Positions 1 through 17,551 are shown, counted from the stretch's first letter. The stretch is 64,000 nucleotides of DNA from Selaginella tamariscina (GCA_003024785.1 PUQB01000001.1:2245501-2309500); one strand, 5' to 3'. Made by a program: numbers and translations. The notes: generated by a model not told the origin, from the letters alone.

Positions 1-4524
<4,524 letters not shown>

Positions 4525-4659
4525 AAAGTACCTGCGCAGCTCCTCACCTGCGTAATCTTCTTCATTTCCATCCTCACATCCACACTCACCTCCTCCGTTC
4601 CCTGCAATTTTCTCCTCCTCAAGAACCCTAAATTCCTCTGTTTTTAAGTCATTCTTTGA

Positions 4660-7020
4660 TTATATTATAAACTATTAATTTTTATTTAATGATAGTAAAA
4701 AGTTATTTTTTTTTAATTATTTTTGTAATTTGTGCTTAAGCATAAATTGTCAAGAAGACATTTCATATGTCACGTAGCATAAATTATAACAATATACTTT
4801 AAGAATATATTAGTGATTAATATTTAATTTTTATAAATGATAAGATCGAGTAAAATAGTAATAAGCAAGTTTATTATTATAAGAAAATTTAAATTAATTA
4901 ATTAAATACAATGTACTATATTAGACACAACACTAATTTAATTTTAAAATGTTTAATTTAGGACTATTACAGTAAAGTGAATTTGTAGAAGTAATCTATT
5001 TAAATTATGTTTTTATTTTTTTTCAATTATTTATTACATGGTACTTGTAAGTTGTGCACATAAATAACTATAAAGATATATAACTATTTGAATTAGACAA
5101 GCTTGGTCATATTATAATATAATTTTAAAAATATTTTATATTATGTTATTCTAAATAGTAAAGTAAATTTAAATATGTAACTTTAAACATATGTATGCAT
5201 ATATAAATATTTTCAAAAGTTGTTTAATTAACTTTATGAATTATTTAAAATACACAATCTTGGTTTCGCTTTTATTTTCATATTAAATATAATTTTAAAT
5301 ATTGATACGGTGAGTTAACGAGGGAGTATGTTAAACATACGTATGCATATATAAATTGTTTTTAAAAGTTTTTAACATTTGTAATTAGCTTATAAAATTA
5401 TTAACATATGTATAATATAATTCTCTTTATACATAGTGCTTTTATTTTTCATTATTTATATTATAAATATTTTATATTATTAAACAATGGGTAAGGCTTA
5501 ATTTACATTGGGTGTGTTATGATTTGAAATAAACTCACCAAATGTTGATTGAACATGATTTATTATATTTATTTTTTTCATTGCATGATATACATGGTAT
5601 AATTATATTTATGTATACATATGATTTATATGTTAATCTCACTTCTTATAAATAGTATTAATATGTAATGTATAACTATATACCTATATTTTAAATCTAT
5701 ATAAACATGAAATTGTTCATATAATTAAAAAATGAATCTTATTAATTATTTCATACATAATTGAGAAAATTAATTCTTTTCGAAGGGATAAAATTTTAAA
5801 TTAATTTTAAAGAGAACTATTTTTTTTAGGGGATGAGATTTTAATTCAATTTTTAAAATATAATGAAGTATATTTTTTTTATTTCAATTGAACTTTATTA
5901 AAAAATTATAATTTTATGTATCAAAGTATATCTTAAGAACATACTTTCTAAATTTTATTTTAGCTTTAGCATTTGCATAAAAAATAATAATCGTAAAAGA
6001 ATAAAATGTTTTAGTGATATTTTCGGTTTATAATACAATATATATTAAACACTTCAATTAGATAGTTAAATTATTTTATTTTATTTTCATTTTGAACTCT
6101 AATTTAAAATAGTAATTATAAAAAGATTAAAATAGTCTAGCAATATTCTATATTTATGGTTTAATTTAAGTAGTTTATTATTTATGTTTCATATGTTATA
6201 TTATAGATGTTTATTAATATGTATCTTTATAAATATCATAATTTGAAATTAAATTAATTTTGTTATATTTCATTTCATACTAAACTTAATTATCCACAAT
6301 ATATTTAAAGCACAAGTTTTAATGAATAAATCATAACTATTAGACAATGGATATATATATCATTAATCTATTATTGTTTAATTAAAATTTAAGAATGAAT
6401 CAAAATCAAAAGCTCCATGTGTTAATAATATATTTATTTTTACTATTATCATTTTGCATAATAGAATTTAAGGTCTAAACCATCTAATTAAGATATAAAA
6501 TATTATTGAATCTTAGTTTTTAAACCTCTTGCTTTAAACATAACATATTACTAAAATATTTTAATAATTATCATTTCTTAAATAAACTTTAAGACTAAAA
6601 TAATATTTAAACCATTTAATTAGGGTATCTTTATAGAATATGATACATTAATAATTTTTATGATTAATAGACTAATTTTTGGCTTTGTTCATGACTAATT
6701 AAACTTTTAAACTTTTGAATTTTTTTGTTATGAAAGCAGATATGCACGCGTGTGTGTATATATAATATATAATAATAATGCTAACTCCACCCACCTGTTA
6801 AAACCTTCTACAACCTCAAGGTGTTTTCGTTTCTTACTATGCACACGTTTAAATTCATTTGCTTTGTTTTACTTACATACCATATAAAACAACATGCACA
6901 GATAAAATAAATATAAACATCGTCCCTAATTAAACATTATTAATAAGTAATACTTAATTTTAATTTAATATATTTATACATTAAACATTATTAATAAATG
7001 CTATCTAATTTATAATTTAT
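4660..7020. other. AT-rich intergenic region without recognisable genes
   Basis: About 2.3 kb of very AT-rich sequence separates TBCD from the PPR gene. No open frame resembles a known protein. Oligo-T and TTAAATTA-type words are frequent. I see no clear terminal repeats, though it may hold decayed transposon interior belonging to the element that ends at 7178. Confidence 0.6.
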
Positions 7021-7178
7021 GACTTCTTAAGTTAAGGGCAGGTGTGAATTCAATGCCCTTAGTGGTCAAACCCTTAAAAAAGTTAAGTAAGTGGTTACTC
7101 AACTTAAGGGCGAGTACGAATCCATTTTCCCTTACTTAAGCCCACTTAAGTTAAGTTAAGTGTGGTGCGAAACGACCC
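7020..7178. mobile_element. End fragment of a Harbinger/Tourist-like element
   Basis: The right end reads GTGGTGCGAAACGACCC followed by TAA, which matches the end of the element at 60329-60571 with its TAA target duplication. The inner words AAACCCTTAAAAAAGTTAAG, AACTTAAGGGCGAGTACGAA and AAGTTAAGTTAAGTG match the outer element at 59188-60649. No left terminal repeat could be found, so this is a truncated copy. It ends 66 bp before the likely PPR start and so forms part of that gene's 5' flank. Confidence 0.75.
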
Positions 7179-7243
7179 TAAGTACTTATTTCCTGCATAA
7201 TTCTTTTAAAAATTTTATTTATAAATACAGGTATTCATGTTAC

Positions 7244-8383
7244 ATGTTAGTGGGCATGAACAAGACAAGTCCAGGCAAGAATTTTTATTCAGAACAACTA
7301 AAGAAATGCAGAGAGATTGTACAGGCAAGTAAGCTACATAACCAAATGCTTCAGAATGGGATCAACTTAGAGCAGGATAGGTTCCTCGCAAATCTAACAC
7401 TGGATATGTATGGCACTTGCGGATACACAGACTGCGCTCGCAAGGTTTTCACTGCAATTGCTGACAAGAACAGCTTCTCATGGACTCTTATGCTTCGTGC
7501 TTATGCACGTAATGGACGTGATAAGCATTGTGTTCACCTCTTCTTTCAAATGCTCCTTGAAGGTATTCAACTGTATAAGATATTGTATGCATACGTATAA
7601 GCTTGCATTGTTCAGGTGTCCGGCCAGATGCATATTTTCTGAGCATCGTGATCGGAGTCTGCTCACTAGAACAGGGAAGAAGAATACACAAAGATGTGAT
7701 CAATGGTGGAGGATGTTCCAACTCGGTTGTAGAGAACTCTTTGATGAGTATGTATGTAAGGTGTGGAGATATTGGGACTGCTCGGGAATTGTTTAAAAGT
7801 ATGCGGGAACGGAATTCTGTCTCATGGAATACTATAATTACTGCAAATACCCGGAATGGGGATTCTTCCCGAGCAATAATTTTATTTCATGAGATGCTTC
7901 AGGAGGGTGTTGAACCCACCGAGGGTACTTATGTTGGAGTTTTAAGTGCGTGTTCTATGTCCTTTGACATTGAACGAGGCAAAATCATCCACCGACAGGT
8001 GTGTGTGTGTGTGTGTAACAAACATAGGTAAATGTGTAGTAAAGTAAGGCTTCAACCTTCTTGTGCAGTATGTACAGTTAAATAGGTAGTCTCTCTCTCT
8101 GTGCATGCGTGCGTGTGTGTGGAGAAAACTAAGATTGCATACATATATACACATTAAGAACTGCATAAGGACAGACAAACATGCTTATTATTATGCAATT
8201 TTTAACAGGTAATTGAGACTTCTGGGTTCGATTCCAGCGTTCTAGTGGCAAACTCCCTTGTGAACATGTATGGAAAATGCAATCAAGTTTTTGAAGCAAG
8301 GAGGTTGTTTGATTCAATGAATACTCGTATTGTTTCTACGTGGAACTCAATGATGTCTGCATATGCCCGAAATGGCCAAGGTT

Positions 8384-8415
<32 letters not shown>

Positions 8416-8639
8416 CATGCACATATGTACGTATAATACTAATATGTACATACGTATATGTTAAACAAGATCGTGAAGCAATTGAACTATTCGAGCAAAT
8501 GGATATTGAGCCGGATGAGGTGACTTTTCTTGGATTATTTTCTGCATCTATGGATAGTGAACAAGGGAGAAAGCTTCACAAGCGTGCTGCAGACATGGGA
8601 TTAGATAGAAATGTGCTCCTAGGCAACCTTCTTATCAGG

Positions 8640-8696
<57 letters not shown>

Positions 8697-10283
8697 CATG
8701 AGCATGCATATAACAACACGCGTTTGTTACCTCTATTGCATCTGAGTATACATAACTCATATACTGTACGTGTACGTATACATGACCTCTTATGTATGTT
8801 TGTGTACTTCAGCACTGTTTATGTGTGTGTGTACGTAGTTTTTATGGGAAGCTTGATGGAGGACTGGAAGATGCAAAGTGTGTTTTCTACAAAATACATG
8901 AAAAAAATACTGGTTCATGGAATGCACTTATCGCAGCATATGCTCATGAGCATCCAAGAGAAGCCCTTGCGGTAGTACTACATTACACAGGCACACACAC
9001 AAATCTATTTATAAACCTGATGATATGAATGTACTAATATGAATCGTATTAGCTCTTTCACAAAGTGGACTTGGAAGGTATCAAGGCAGATTTGAACACG
9101 CTCACAAGTGCTTTAGACGCGTGTACCCAGCTTGAAACAGTTGTTGAAGGTAAATGCATGTATTTACACACACACAAACACACACACACGTGGACATTTT
9201 TAGGTGAAAATCTCCACCGTCGATGCAAAGATATGAATATGATGGATGAGACTCTGGGAACGGCACTGATTAATTTCTACGGGAAGTTTACGCGTGTTAC
9301 GAAGGCAAGGGAGATTTTCGAGACTTTATCAACGTAATATAATGTGTATCACAGACACACATGTAGCGCACACACACATATAGCTCCACTAACGTGTGTG
9401 TATATATACGCAACATGCTTTTTGTTGCAGTAGTAAAGACATTGTTGTGTGGAATGCATGCTTGTGGCATATGCAAGATCTGGGAATATAAATGAGGTAT
9501 TGGGGATATTCTATAGAATTTGTTTGGAAGGAATCCGTTACGATGACACCACTTTCGTAGTCTGCTGAATGCGTGCAGCCACTTCGGTTTATTTTAGTGA
9601 TGGTCATCAATACTTTGCTTGGATTTCTACTGATTATGGTTTGTCTCCAATGCTGACACACACACACACATACACCCCTATAGAGAGAGAGATGCACAGG
9701 TTCAGTATATATCACACATACACAGCATTAAGCTATCTGTAAGTACTACTACGGAGGGTGTCACACTGTATACATCCTCAGTGTCCTTTTAGCATACATC
9801 AAAAGCAACACACGTACAGACACAAAGGTGATGCTAAATGCATTTAGTTTCTCCATTTTGTAGTTCTCCCTCTTTCTCTCATACATTATATTCTACACAT
9901 GTATATTTGTAAAAGAATACAAATACTGTTGTCACACCTACGTCTAAGTTTATACATACGCACGGACACACACATTTATTACAGGTGTTTAATTGATTTG
10001 CTGGGAAGAGCAGGACAATTAGAGAAGGCTGAAGAAGTACTTCAGAATATGCCTTACGGCTTAAACTATATCAGCTGGATGACTTTGCTCGGAGCTTCTA
10101 AGTTACAGGAAAATACAGAATATGCACATTGGTAATTTATATGTGTATATATATATGTGTATGTACATGTATATATGTAATTTTTGTAAGTTATTATTTA
10201 GGGCTGCCGAGCAGATGTTGAAGCTTGAATCACGAGACTCCGCCCTATACACTCTTCTACTGTCCAATATGCAGGTTCTTTAG
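7244..10283 (+). CDS. PLS-type pentatricopeptide repeat protein, intron-rich, 3' end broken
   Basis: PPR proteins bind organelle RNA and help edit, splice or stabilise it. Exons fit at 7244-7562, 7616-7998, 8209-8380, 8470-8638, 8839-8971, 9053-9149 and 9204 to about 9332, then weaker pieces to a stop at 10281-10283. Repeat units are plain: LANLTLDMYGTCGYTDCARK, NSFSWTLMLRAYARNG, NSLMSMYVRCGDIGTARELF, NSVSWNTIITANTRNG, ANSLVNMYGKCNQVFEARRL, GTALINFYGKFTRVTKAREI and, near the end, RCLIDLLGRAGQLEKAEEVL. The start at 7244 is the ATG before MNKTSPGK; an acceptor-like CAG at 7230 leaves room for an upstream exon. From about 9430 the frame shifts at least twice (after WNAC and near TTFVV), so the E-like carboxyl end is not continuous. 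Seven or more introns are many for a PPR gene. No DYW ending is seen. Confidence 0.82.
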
Positions 10284-10339
10284 GTAAGGTCACCAAACCA
10301 CACACACACACGTACAGAGTGTATATGTAGTATATGCAA

Positions 10340-10800
10340 TTCTACAATGGATTAATAACAGGAAATCCACATAATGTTTTTGGGTCTGTGATCCCGATAT
10401 ATGTATAGATACGTGTATGCGTGTGTGTATGTATATATACACAATGCACGTCAATAGCAAATAGATCAAACTCAAGTGTGCAATTTGCAAGCATATTCGT
10501 TCTGGAAATACAGATATGAACTCACAATATGCAGCTACACACACATGTATATATCTGTGTTAAACCTCAGCAAGATAGTTTTCATATATACATGTGCATG
10601 CACGCATATTATATATTATATGCATATGCAATATTGAAAAATGCAATCTCAGGAACAGAATCATCTTTTGGCCCAGTGATCACTATTGACAAGATACACA
10701 CATATGATGTGTGGTGTGTCTGTATGTGTGTGTGCGCGCGTTACGTACACAAATGCCCAAGATCAAACCATAGCAATGCAGATTAAAATGAATGCCCTCA
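10340..10800 (-). repeat. Displaced copy of TBCD intron 1
   Basis: This block shares ordered landmarks with TBCD intron 1: GGGTCTGTGATCCCGATAT (near 10380 and 4003), CAATAGCAAA then GAACTCAA or CAAACTCAA (10450 and 4290), and CATAGCAATGCAGATTAAAA (10768 and 4405). The order is the same, so it is a segmental copy of about 450 bp. It lies directly after the PPR stop and contains no gene. Confidence 0.75.
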
Positions 10801-12290
10801 GTTGCGTACAGGAACCCTTGATTAAGCTAAATTACTATCGAACTTTATATCGTCTCTCTCATATAACTATGGCATTATGATGTTCATAGACGTGTATATT
10901 TATGCACACTAATATGTCATATTTAAGAATGTACTTATATTTATGATATGGATGTTCAAGAATATACTTAAATTCATGGATATGGATGGATAATCAAGAA
11001 TATGCTGTTGATGGCTGGCGCCAAAATCTTTTTGGTGTCGAGGAATATTCCTAAATCAATGTAGTTTTACCGGTGAAATTGAATTATTGAGAAGCCAAAT
11101 TTCAATAAAATATCAAAAACCTTTTGCCATTTATTTATTATACAAATAAATAATATTAAGATGGATTAATTAAATATAATTAAAACTTGAGAAAAATGAG
11201 AAAAGTATTTCATAAATTGCTAGAATTTTTAATTTACTTTAATTATAAATGAATTAAAAATAGTTATTACATGTCGTCTCTACGTTATTTAATATATTAA
11301 TATAAATATTTTTGCATATGCTATTAAATTCAATTAACAATAATTTAGGGTAAACGTTAACTAGTTTACATAGGTCTGTAGGTTCTAAATCGTTGGTGCG
11401 GATGGCATGGTGCATTCCTTTATGCGGTAATGAGAGATTGTGTTAGATTTTAGATGTGGGTATTTGGCATTTACAAAGATGTGTGTGTGTGATTTTGATC
11501 TCATGAAATTTTAGAAATCTAGGTGTTATAAAAATAGAAATTGGATTTAAGATTTATGTGTGTGCGATTGATTAAGTCATGAAACTCTAGAAATTGTCTC
11601 TCTCCCCTCTCTCTCCCATCTCCTCTCTTTTTATCTCTCATCTCCTCTCTCTTTCTCATTTCCTTTCTCTCTCATTTATGCTTTTTAAATATCATATATG
11701 ACAAAGATATAATATGTATTATTCGGCTTTATTATTTATGAACGACTGGAGCAGCGTTTGTTTACAGTATTAAGTTAATCATATCAAGTGAACCATAGGT
11801 TATGTAGGTTATCGGTTTCGGAAAGATGGGAGTTACAACAGAGGCGTTAATGAGTATTGTGAAGGAGGCTAATGTTAAGAATTTTGTGACAAGTATGAGA
11901 TCACAATATAACTTGGACGATATATGCCATTTTATAGTGAGTACAACTACCCTGTTCAAAATGACTAAAGGCGGTATAGTGATAGCGATAGAGGTAACAG
12001 AGGTAAGAAAGAATGTCAATAAGGTAGAATCGAATGTTAGGTTTTTCAAAGAGAACACAAACCCTGTGTGTGTGTGGACAGTATGATGGCGGTAAGAGAG
12101 GCTGTGAAGGGGACATACGAGTAGTGGTGTGTTAAGGTGACGAGAGACAGGTTCGTGCGGCCATATGAAACTACAATCAATTAGACATCACAAGGGAGCA
12201 CCAGGCACGTGTGGTGTGGAAAAGAGATGCACATGTGGTGATTACCAACTCTTATGCAACATGACCTCACAGGAGCACTAAATTAAGTAC
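10801..12290. other. Intergenic region with a pyrimidine-rich stretch
   Basis: The first part is AT-rich. A CT-rich stretch of about 80 bp (11598-11682, repeats of TCTCTC and CTCTTT) could be a microsatellite or promoter-type pyrimidine patch. An 86-codon open frame at 11826-12086 resembles no family I know and has no visible support. I see nothing else. Confidence 0.45.
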
Positions 12291-12291
12291 A

Positions 12292-13021
12292 CTAGTTATA
12301 ATTTTGAAAATCTAAATGTACTTGATATGCAACTGAAACCCTAAAAAAATTTGATTCAAGCAACCTTGAAAGCCATGAGTTTCCAGTTGTTGGCTCGGGG
12401 ACGAAGCATATCCCCAAGTGCTCGTTGCAGGAGTCCGAGTCGAAGAAATAAACATCTAAAAGCTCCTCATTGCCCTCTTGCTCTTCTCCCTGAGGCAGTT
12501 TCACGAGTCGAAGAAATAAACATCTAAAAGCTCCTCATTGCCCTCTTGCTCTTCTCCCTGAGGCAGTTTCACAGGTTCCCAGTCCGCCCTTGCTGACGAG
12601 TTGATGACGTTCCCACACTTGCATTAGCTCTTCTGGGCATCCGCAGGCCCTGAAGAGTACATGTGTTGCCCACCTGTAGCCGGTCCCCACGGGTAGAAAC
12701 TCCACCTTCTGGACTTTATACTCCACCGTTCAATCTATACTCGTCGGAGCAATAAAGCATCTGCCCGTGCGACAGAACAGTACGGGCTGCCTTCTCCTCC
12801 GTCACGTGCCACTCGTTGGTCATCCACATTAGCTCGCACAGAGATTGGTCCTCCCTGCTTGATTGCCCCCTGAGCTGCCGAGATTGCGATTTTTCCTTCT
12901 TCTCGATTACAGATTTCTCCTTCTTCTTGCTGCTTACCTCGAGCCGTCCTCCCGCTTGCGCTTTCGATTTCCCCACTGCAATGGCTCTCGTCCTCATCGC
13001 GTCATGGAGGTGAATATTCAA
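12292..13021 (-). pseudogene. Unrecognised gene, frame broken by a tandem duplication
   Basis: Read on the minus strand from about 13021, the frame starts with a basic, lysine-rich stretch (EVSSKKKEKSVIEKKEKSQS). It then continues as LCELMWMTNEWHVTEEKAA, crosses a stop at the NGGV boundary near 12720, and resumes as EYKVQKVEFLPVGTGYRWAT. The tail runs through NEELLDVYFFDSDSCNEHLG and FVPEPTTGNSWLSRLLES. GC content is above that of its surroundings and the residues look protein-like, but I recognise no domain. A perfect 68-bp tandem duplication (12437-12572) shifts the frame, since 68 is not a multiple of three. It may be a lineage-specific gene recently broken, or an assembly error in a real gene. 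Confidence 0.45.
12437..12572. repeat. Perfect 68-bp tandem duplication
   Basis: Two identical 68-bp units lie head to tail (12437-12504 and 12505-12572), each beginning GAGTCGAAGAAATAAACATC and ending CTGAGGCAGTTTCAC. No differences are visible, so the duplication is recent or is an assembly artefact. Confidence 0.95.
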
Positions 13022-13335
13022 GAATATGCTATTGATGAATTAGAAGAAACGGAATCACAAATTTATATTAATTAAAAATTAATTTTAAAAAGACATGTGT
13101 GATTAATTGAATCGTAATTTTATGTTTGCTGTTATCTTGTCAGTTGTGTATATTGAAAGGTAATTTAACTTTAAAATATAGTTAATAATATTAAAAATAA
13201 TTCTAAATATTATATTTGAATGAATGATAATACTATAGGTTTTTAACATGTTCAAAATAAACAAGGTGCTCAATCTATGCGACGGAAAAAAACAATAGAT
13301 ACACATATACACATATACATTATACAACATTTACA

Positions 13336-13360
13336 CACATATATGCACATACATAAACAT

Positions 13361-13400
<40 letters not shown>

Positions 13401-13435
13401 GCACACACACATACATATCTACACACATGTAATAA
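13336..13435. repeat. CA/TA compound microsatellite
   Basis: The stretch alternates ACACAC, ATATAT and ACATAC words over about 100 bp. It lies outside any gene. Confidence 0.8.
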
Positions 13436-14600
13436 AACATTCACACATATACACACTCATAAAAAAAGTTACTTATAATGGTCATGTTGTATATACCTTT
13501 TTCTAAGTTTTATTTATTACAAACTTTTGTCCTTCAATATTAACAACATTTGCGAAATATTATGAGTATATTTTTGTTTATAAGAAAAATAATTAAATAT
13601 TTTAATTTATTATTTTTTGGTGTATTTATTAATTAAAATATTTAAGTATGATTATAATTTTAACATCTTAGAAAATAAAATCTCAGTATCAATATTAATT
13701 TTTAAACTATTTTCAAATGATAAATACTCTTAATAATAATTTCAAACTTGTCAAGATATATAATATTGTTGATTTTTAAAAGCTTGGCATATTGCTCATA
13801 AATCAATAATATATTAATCATCTACTTAAATTTACTATATCATAATAATTAACTTTATAATAAATATTGAAAATATATAGATTATACACATTCATAGTAG
13901 TATGAATTCTCACATATATATACACACTTATAAGAAGTTATTTATATTGTATACACCTTTTTCATTCGTTAATAATAGGCATTGTTTACATGAGAGTGTA
14001 AAATAGCAAGCATAGTACAAACAGCATATCGAATCCACTAAGTAACATGTACACCATATAAATATTTATATAGAAAATTAAGGTAAAAAGAACATGATAT
14101 AAAACCGTTGTGGTGATGGGAAAATCTTCCTAAATTGAAATTGATTGCACTCGAAATGTTCTTTTACGAGTGGAACAAGCAACAAAAACTTTAAGAAATA
14201 GAACATTTTATTTCACAACAAGTTTGTTTAGTAGTAAAGATGGTTGAAGTGATGATACAACCAAAGTGTTTCTAATTTAAATTTTTAATAAATATCCTTT
14301 ATCTTTTTGTTTATGGATGAAAATGGCTTTGTCATTACACACTTGCCAATCTTCTTGATTTATCAATTTGAAAAAGCTACATCATTATTATTTAAATTTA
14401 ACTATCCCAAATTAGACATTTCTATAAACTATTTTTAAAAATTAAACAAGTAAGGCCACAAAAAAAGTATAATTAAAATAAAGCTTTTTGATTTAAAGAT
14501 GGAATCCAATGATATTCTAACAACATGATGAAGTTTATCATTTCATATTTAATTAGCTTGGGTCAAATTGTGAAAAAGAAAAAGAAACTCTAGATTAGTG
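13436..14600. other. AT-rich intergenic region
   Basis: No protein-like frame is visible. Parts may be decayed flank of the copia element that follows. Confidence 0.5.
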
Positions 14601-14603
14601 CCT

Positions 14604-14722
14604 ATTTTCAAATGCAAAATCTACATTTTAAATGCATAATTTTATGTAATATTCTAGAAATGCATAAACTTTATGAAATTCTTAACATTTAAAATGCAGA
14701 TTTTGTGTTTGAAAATAAACAT
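14604..14722. repeat. Short inverted repeat (hairpin)
   Basis: TTTTCAAATGCAAAATCTAC on the left pairs with the inverted arm near 14695-14722 (AAAATGCAGATTTTGTGTTT), around a loop of about 55 bp. A second inner pair is ATGCATAA with AATGCATAAAC. It looks like a small foldback element or MITE remnant. Confidence 0.65.
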
Positions 14723-15853
14723 TGTCTAAGACAATACTTTTAAATGCCTTTTTAGCACGACTAAAGTATGAGATGATTTGAAAAAAGTGTTGAAGAAGTC
14801 AACAAAAACATTTGTAAACATGAAACATTGTTGTTGAATGACAATGGCTTAGGAGAATTTAAATATGTTGACTGCATTATTTATTGTTTGGCTCAAGCTC
14901 AAAATCAACTAAGAGTTCCTTAAGATGAGGATAACAATTTAGCCACTAGCAATTTTAACAAAGTTAGTGGAAGCATTGATGGTAGTTCAAAAGTCACTCT
15001 AGCAAGAAGGGTGTGTGTAATTATTGCAAGCAAATGGGGCATTATGCAATAGAGTAGCCACAAGGATTGGGCAGAAAAAGTGCCAACAATAATTTTTTAG
15101 ATCAATTTAAAACACTAGTTGTTCAAGAGCCCAAGGGACCTTGTGACTTGACTTTGGTGTTTTATTGGTGACAATTGTTAACTTTCCATCACTAGGGTAA
15201 GCATTGTGGAGATGCAAAAGGTTAATAGCCCTAAGCAAAAGATTAGCAACATGTTTTATGTTCCAAAAATTTCTTATAATTTACCATTGGTAGGAGCAGT
15301 AGGAACTCTTTTCTTCAATAATGATAGTTGTGTTACAATGAACAAATTGAGCAAGGTTGCAGTAGCACATAGACACATGTATTTTGGACTACAAGCTTAA
15401 CAATGAGCTTGTTATCTAGCCAGCTCAGGCTTTGGTGGCATACTTAGCATCAATGTCTAGGCCATCTTTAGGAAGCAGTAGTGAAAGCAATATCAAGAAA
15501 CTAATTTCAAGTCAATAAAATATAGCTTTCAGGAAGGTTTGAATTTTGTGAAGTGTGTACACTAGGAAAGTAAACTAGGAAACCCTTTCTAGAGAAGTTA
15601 GAAGTAAAGAACAACATACCATTATAATTAATTCACTTTGATGGGTGTGGGCCTCTCCATGTTCCAACATATCAGCAAAAAAGGTATTTTGTCACATTCA
15701 TATATGATTTTTTCAGATACATAGTGATGCAGCTTATGATAAGGAAGTCTAAAGTTTTAGACCACTTCAAAGTTCGTAAAATTAAAAAGAAAATCTTCCA
15801 AAGAGAAATCTTTAAGCTATCCAAAGTGATTGAGGTGGCGAGTATATATTTAG

Positions 15854-17551
15854 TGGTCATAGTTTTTACTATGACTCTCTTTACTTTGGACGTTGACTGT
15901 TGTTACCTACTGTACTATGTTGATAAGCCCTAGGTGTAGAAGAAACAGGCCCGCTTAGTGCACTTGGATATCTAGTGATGGTCCGGCCGGGTGTCATTAG
16001 GTATTTGCAAGAAACTCTGGGCGAAGCTAGCACTTCCATCTAGAAAACTCTTACCTTGGTTTTCCGTGTCCCGGTTGGATTAATGGCTAGTTCGGTGAGT
16101 TCGGCATGTCGGATATAGAAATACCCCCAGGTTTGACAGGTTAGGGTTTAGGGGATGGATAACTCACCAAGTATGTTCCCTCTGGGAATGAGATTTCAGT
16201 TCTAGCCCACTTATGTAAACAGGAAAACGGGGGGGGGGGGCTCTGTCACATAAATAAGGTAGTATATAGGAGTGAGGGTTCCTGGGTTCATGACTGAGCT
16301 CGTTACTCTTTCCCGGTGCAAGCTCTAGCTTGTGTCGTCAAGGCACAACCCTCTGTTGTGCCGCCCTAACTTCCAGATGCCAGGGGTACGTCCCACCTTC
16401 GGGGTAGCTTACCCTTAACGTTGGCGAATCCATGCCTGGGAGGTCTTGTCGGAATGCACGTTCCAAGAGGCAGAGGTTGAGGCTTGTCTCCAGCCTCCTC
16501 CTCCACGTCAAGCTAGGTGTAGCACTCACGGCCAAGCAAGGCACATCCGTGTCCTTGTCCAACTGTGGGCGTGGGATCTTGTTTGACAGGTTCACGTTAC
16601 CTGGTTCCTGAGGGTTCATTGAGGGGTTCTAGAGTTGGCATTTAGGAGCCACGTTTGTGGTACTTGGTGCAACTCTTGAATCTAAGGGCTATGGCATGAT
16701 AGCCCACATGGGAAGGCAGTGTCACATGGAGATGTGACACTGGGCTAAACGTCACATGGTACAACGCCTGAGGCACGCCCTTTGGGGTTATGTCATGGGC
16801 TTGTCGCCAAGGGGTTGGATACTTTAGCAAACAGACATGCTTGTGCTTGCACTAGGGTGCTAAGCCTTGGGCATCCGCTCAAGGGAGGTTAGGTCTCATA
16901 ACTAGGTGTGCTTTGGCACACTTGGCTAGGGGAGTGTTCTCCTTGGAATTCAAGGGTTGAACAACCTAAACATGTTAGCAGAGCCCTTTCGTGAGGCACT
17001 CGCAAGGTCATGTGCTTAGGGTTATCCCAAACCTAGCCTTAGGGAGTTTGCTTAGCAGAACACTCGTGTCCGCCTACGGCGCACACTCGTGTCCTCACTA
17101 AGTACTAGCCCTAGGTCAGGTATGACTTGGCCACTCAAACCCTTAGGGGTTAATCGTGGTTCAGGGTACCCCTTGTCGCCCTAAAGGGCTTGTACTCCCG
17201 GATGAGGGTGATTCCTCAAGGGGTAAATGACGATGCCTTAGCTCTGTCTAGATGTATGTGTGGAACACACGTCTCCTTGATGGGGGTTAGGGCATGAGCC
17301 TGTCTAGGTCTTCTAGGGCAAGACCCTAAGTCAACTAGGGTTATCCCTCAAGGGTTTTGGGGGTAGACACTCTAAGGAGACTTAGGCTAAACCCTAAGTC
17401 TCCTGTCCACTTGGGCATTAGAGTCTAACCTTAGGGGTCGTTGGGGTTGTTCTGGGAAACTTAGCATTGCTCACACAGGGTGATGATGCCGAAAGGCCAC
17501 CTGGCAGCCACGTGTTGTCACGTGTTGGCCCTTTGGGTTAAAACTCTGACA
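15854..17551. mobile_element. Solo LTR with perfect 5-bp target duplication
   Basis: The element starts with TGGTCATAG and ends with CTCTGACA, giving TG...CA ends, and is flanked on both sides by TTTAG (15849-15853 and 17552-17556). Taking it out rejoins the copia integrase. At about 1.7 kb with no coding capacity, it fits an LTR left after recombination between the two LTRs of a larger element. It is much richer in G and C than its two relatives at 18301-19184 and 20387-21841, and it carries a run of twelve Gs near 16228. Minus-strand frames at 16338-16830 are not genes. Confidence 0.85.

Noticed and set aside
11826..12086. 86-codon open frame as a gene
   Set aside because: No family resemblance, no clear splice context and overlap with an equally long minus-strand frame.
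16338..16830. Minus-strand open frames of 93 and 62 codons
   Set aside because: They lie wholly inside the solo LTR; the other LTR copies do not keep these frames.
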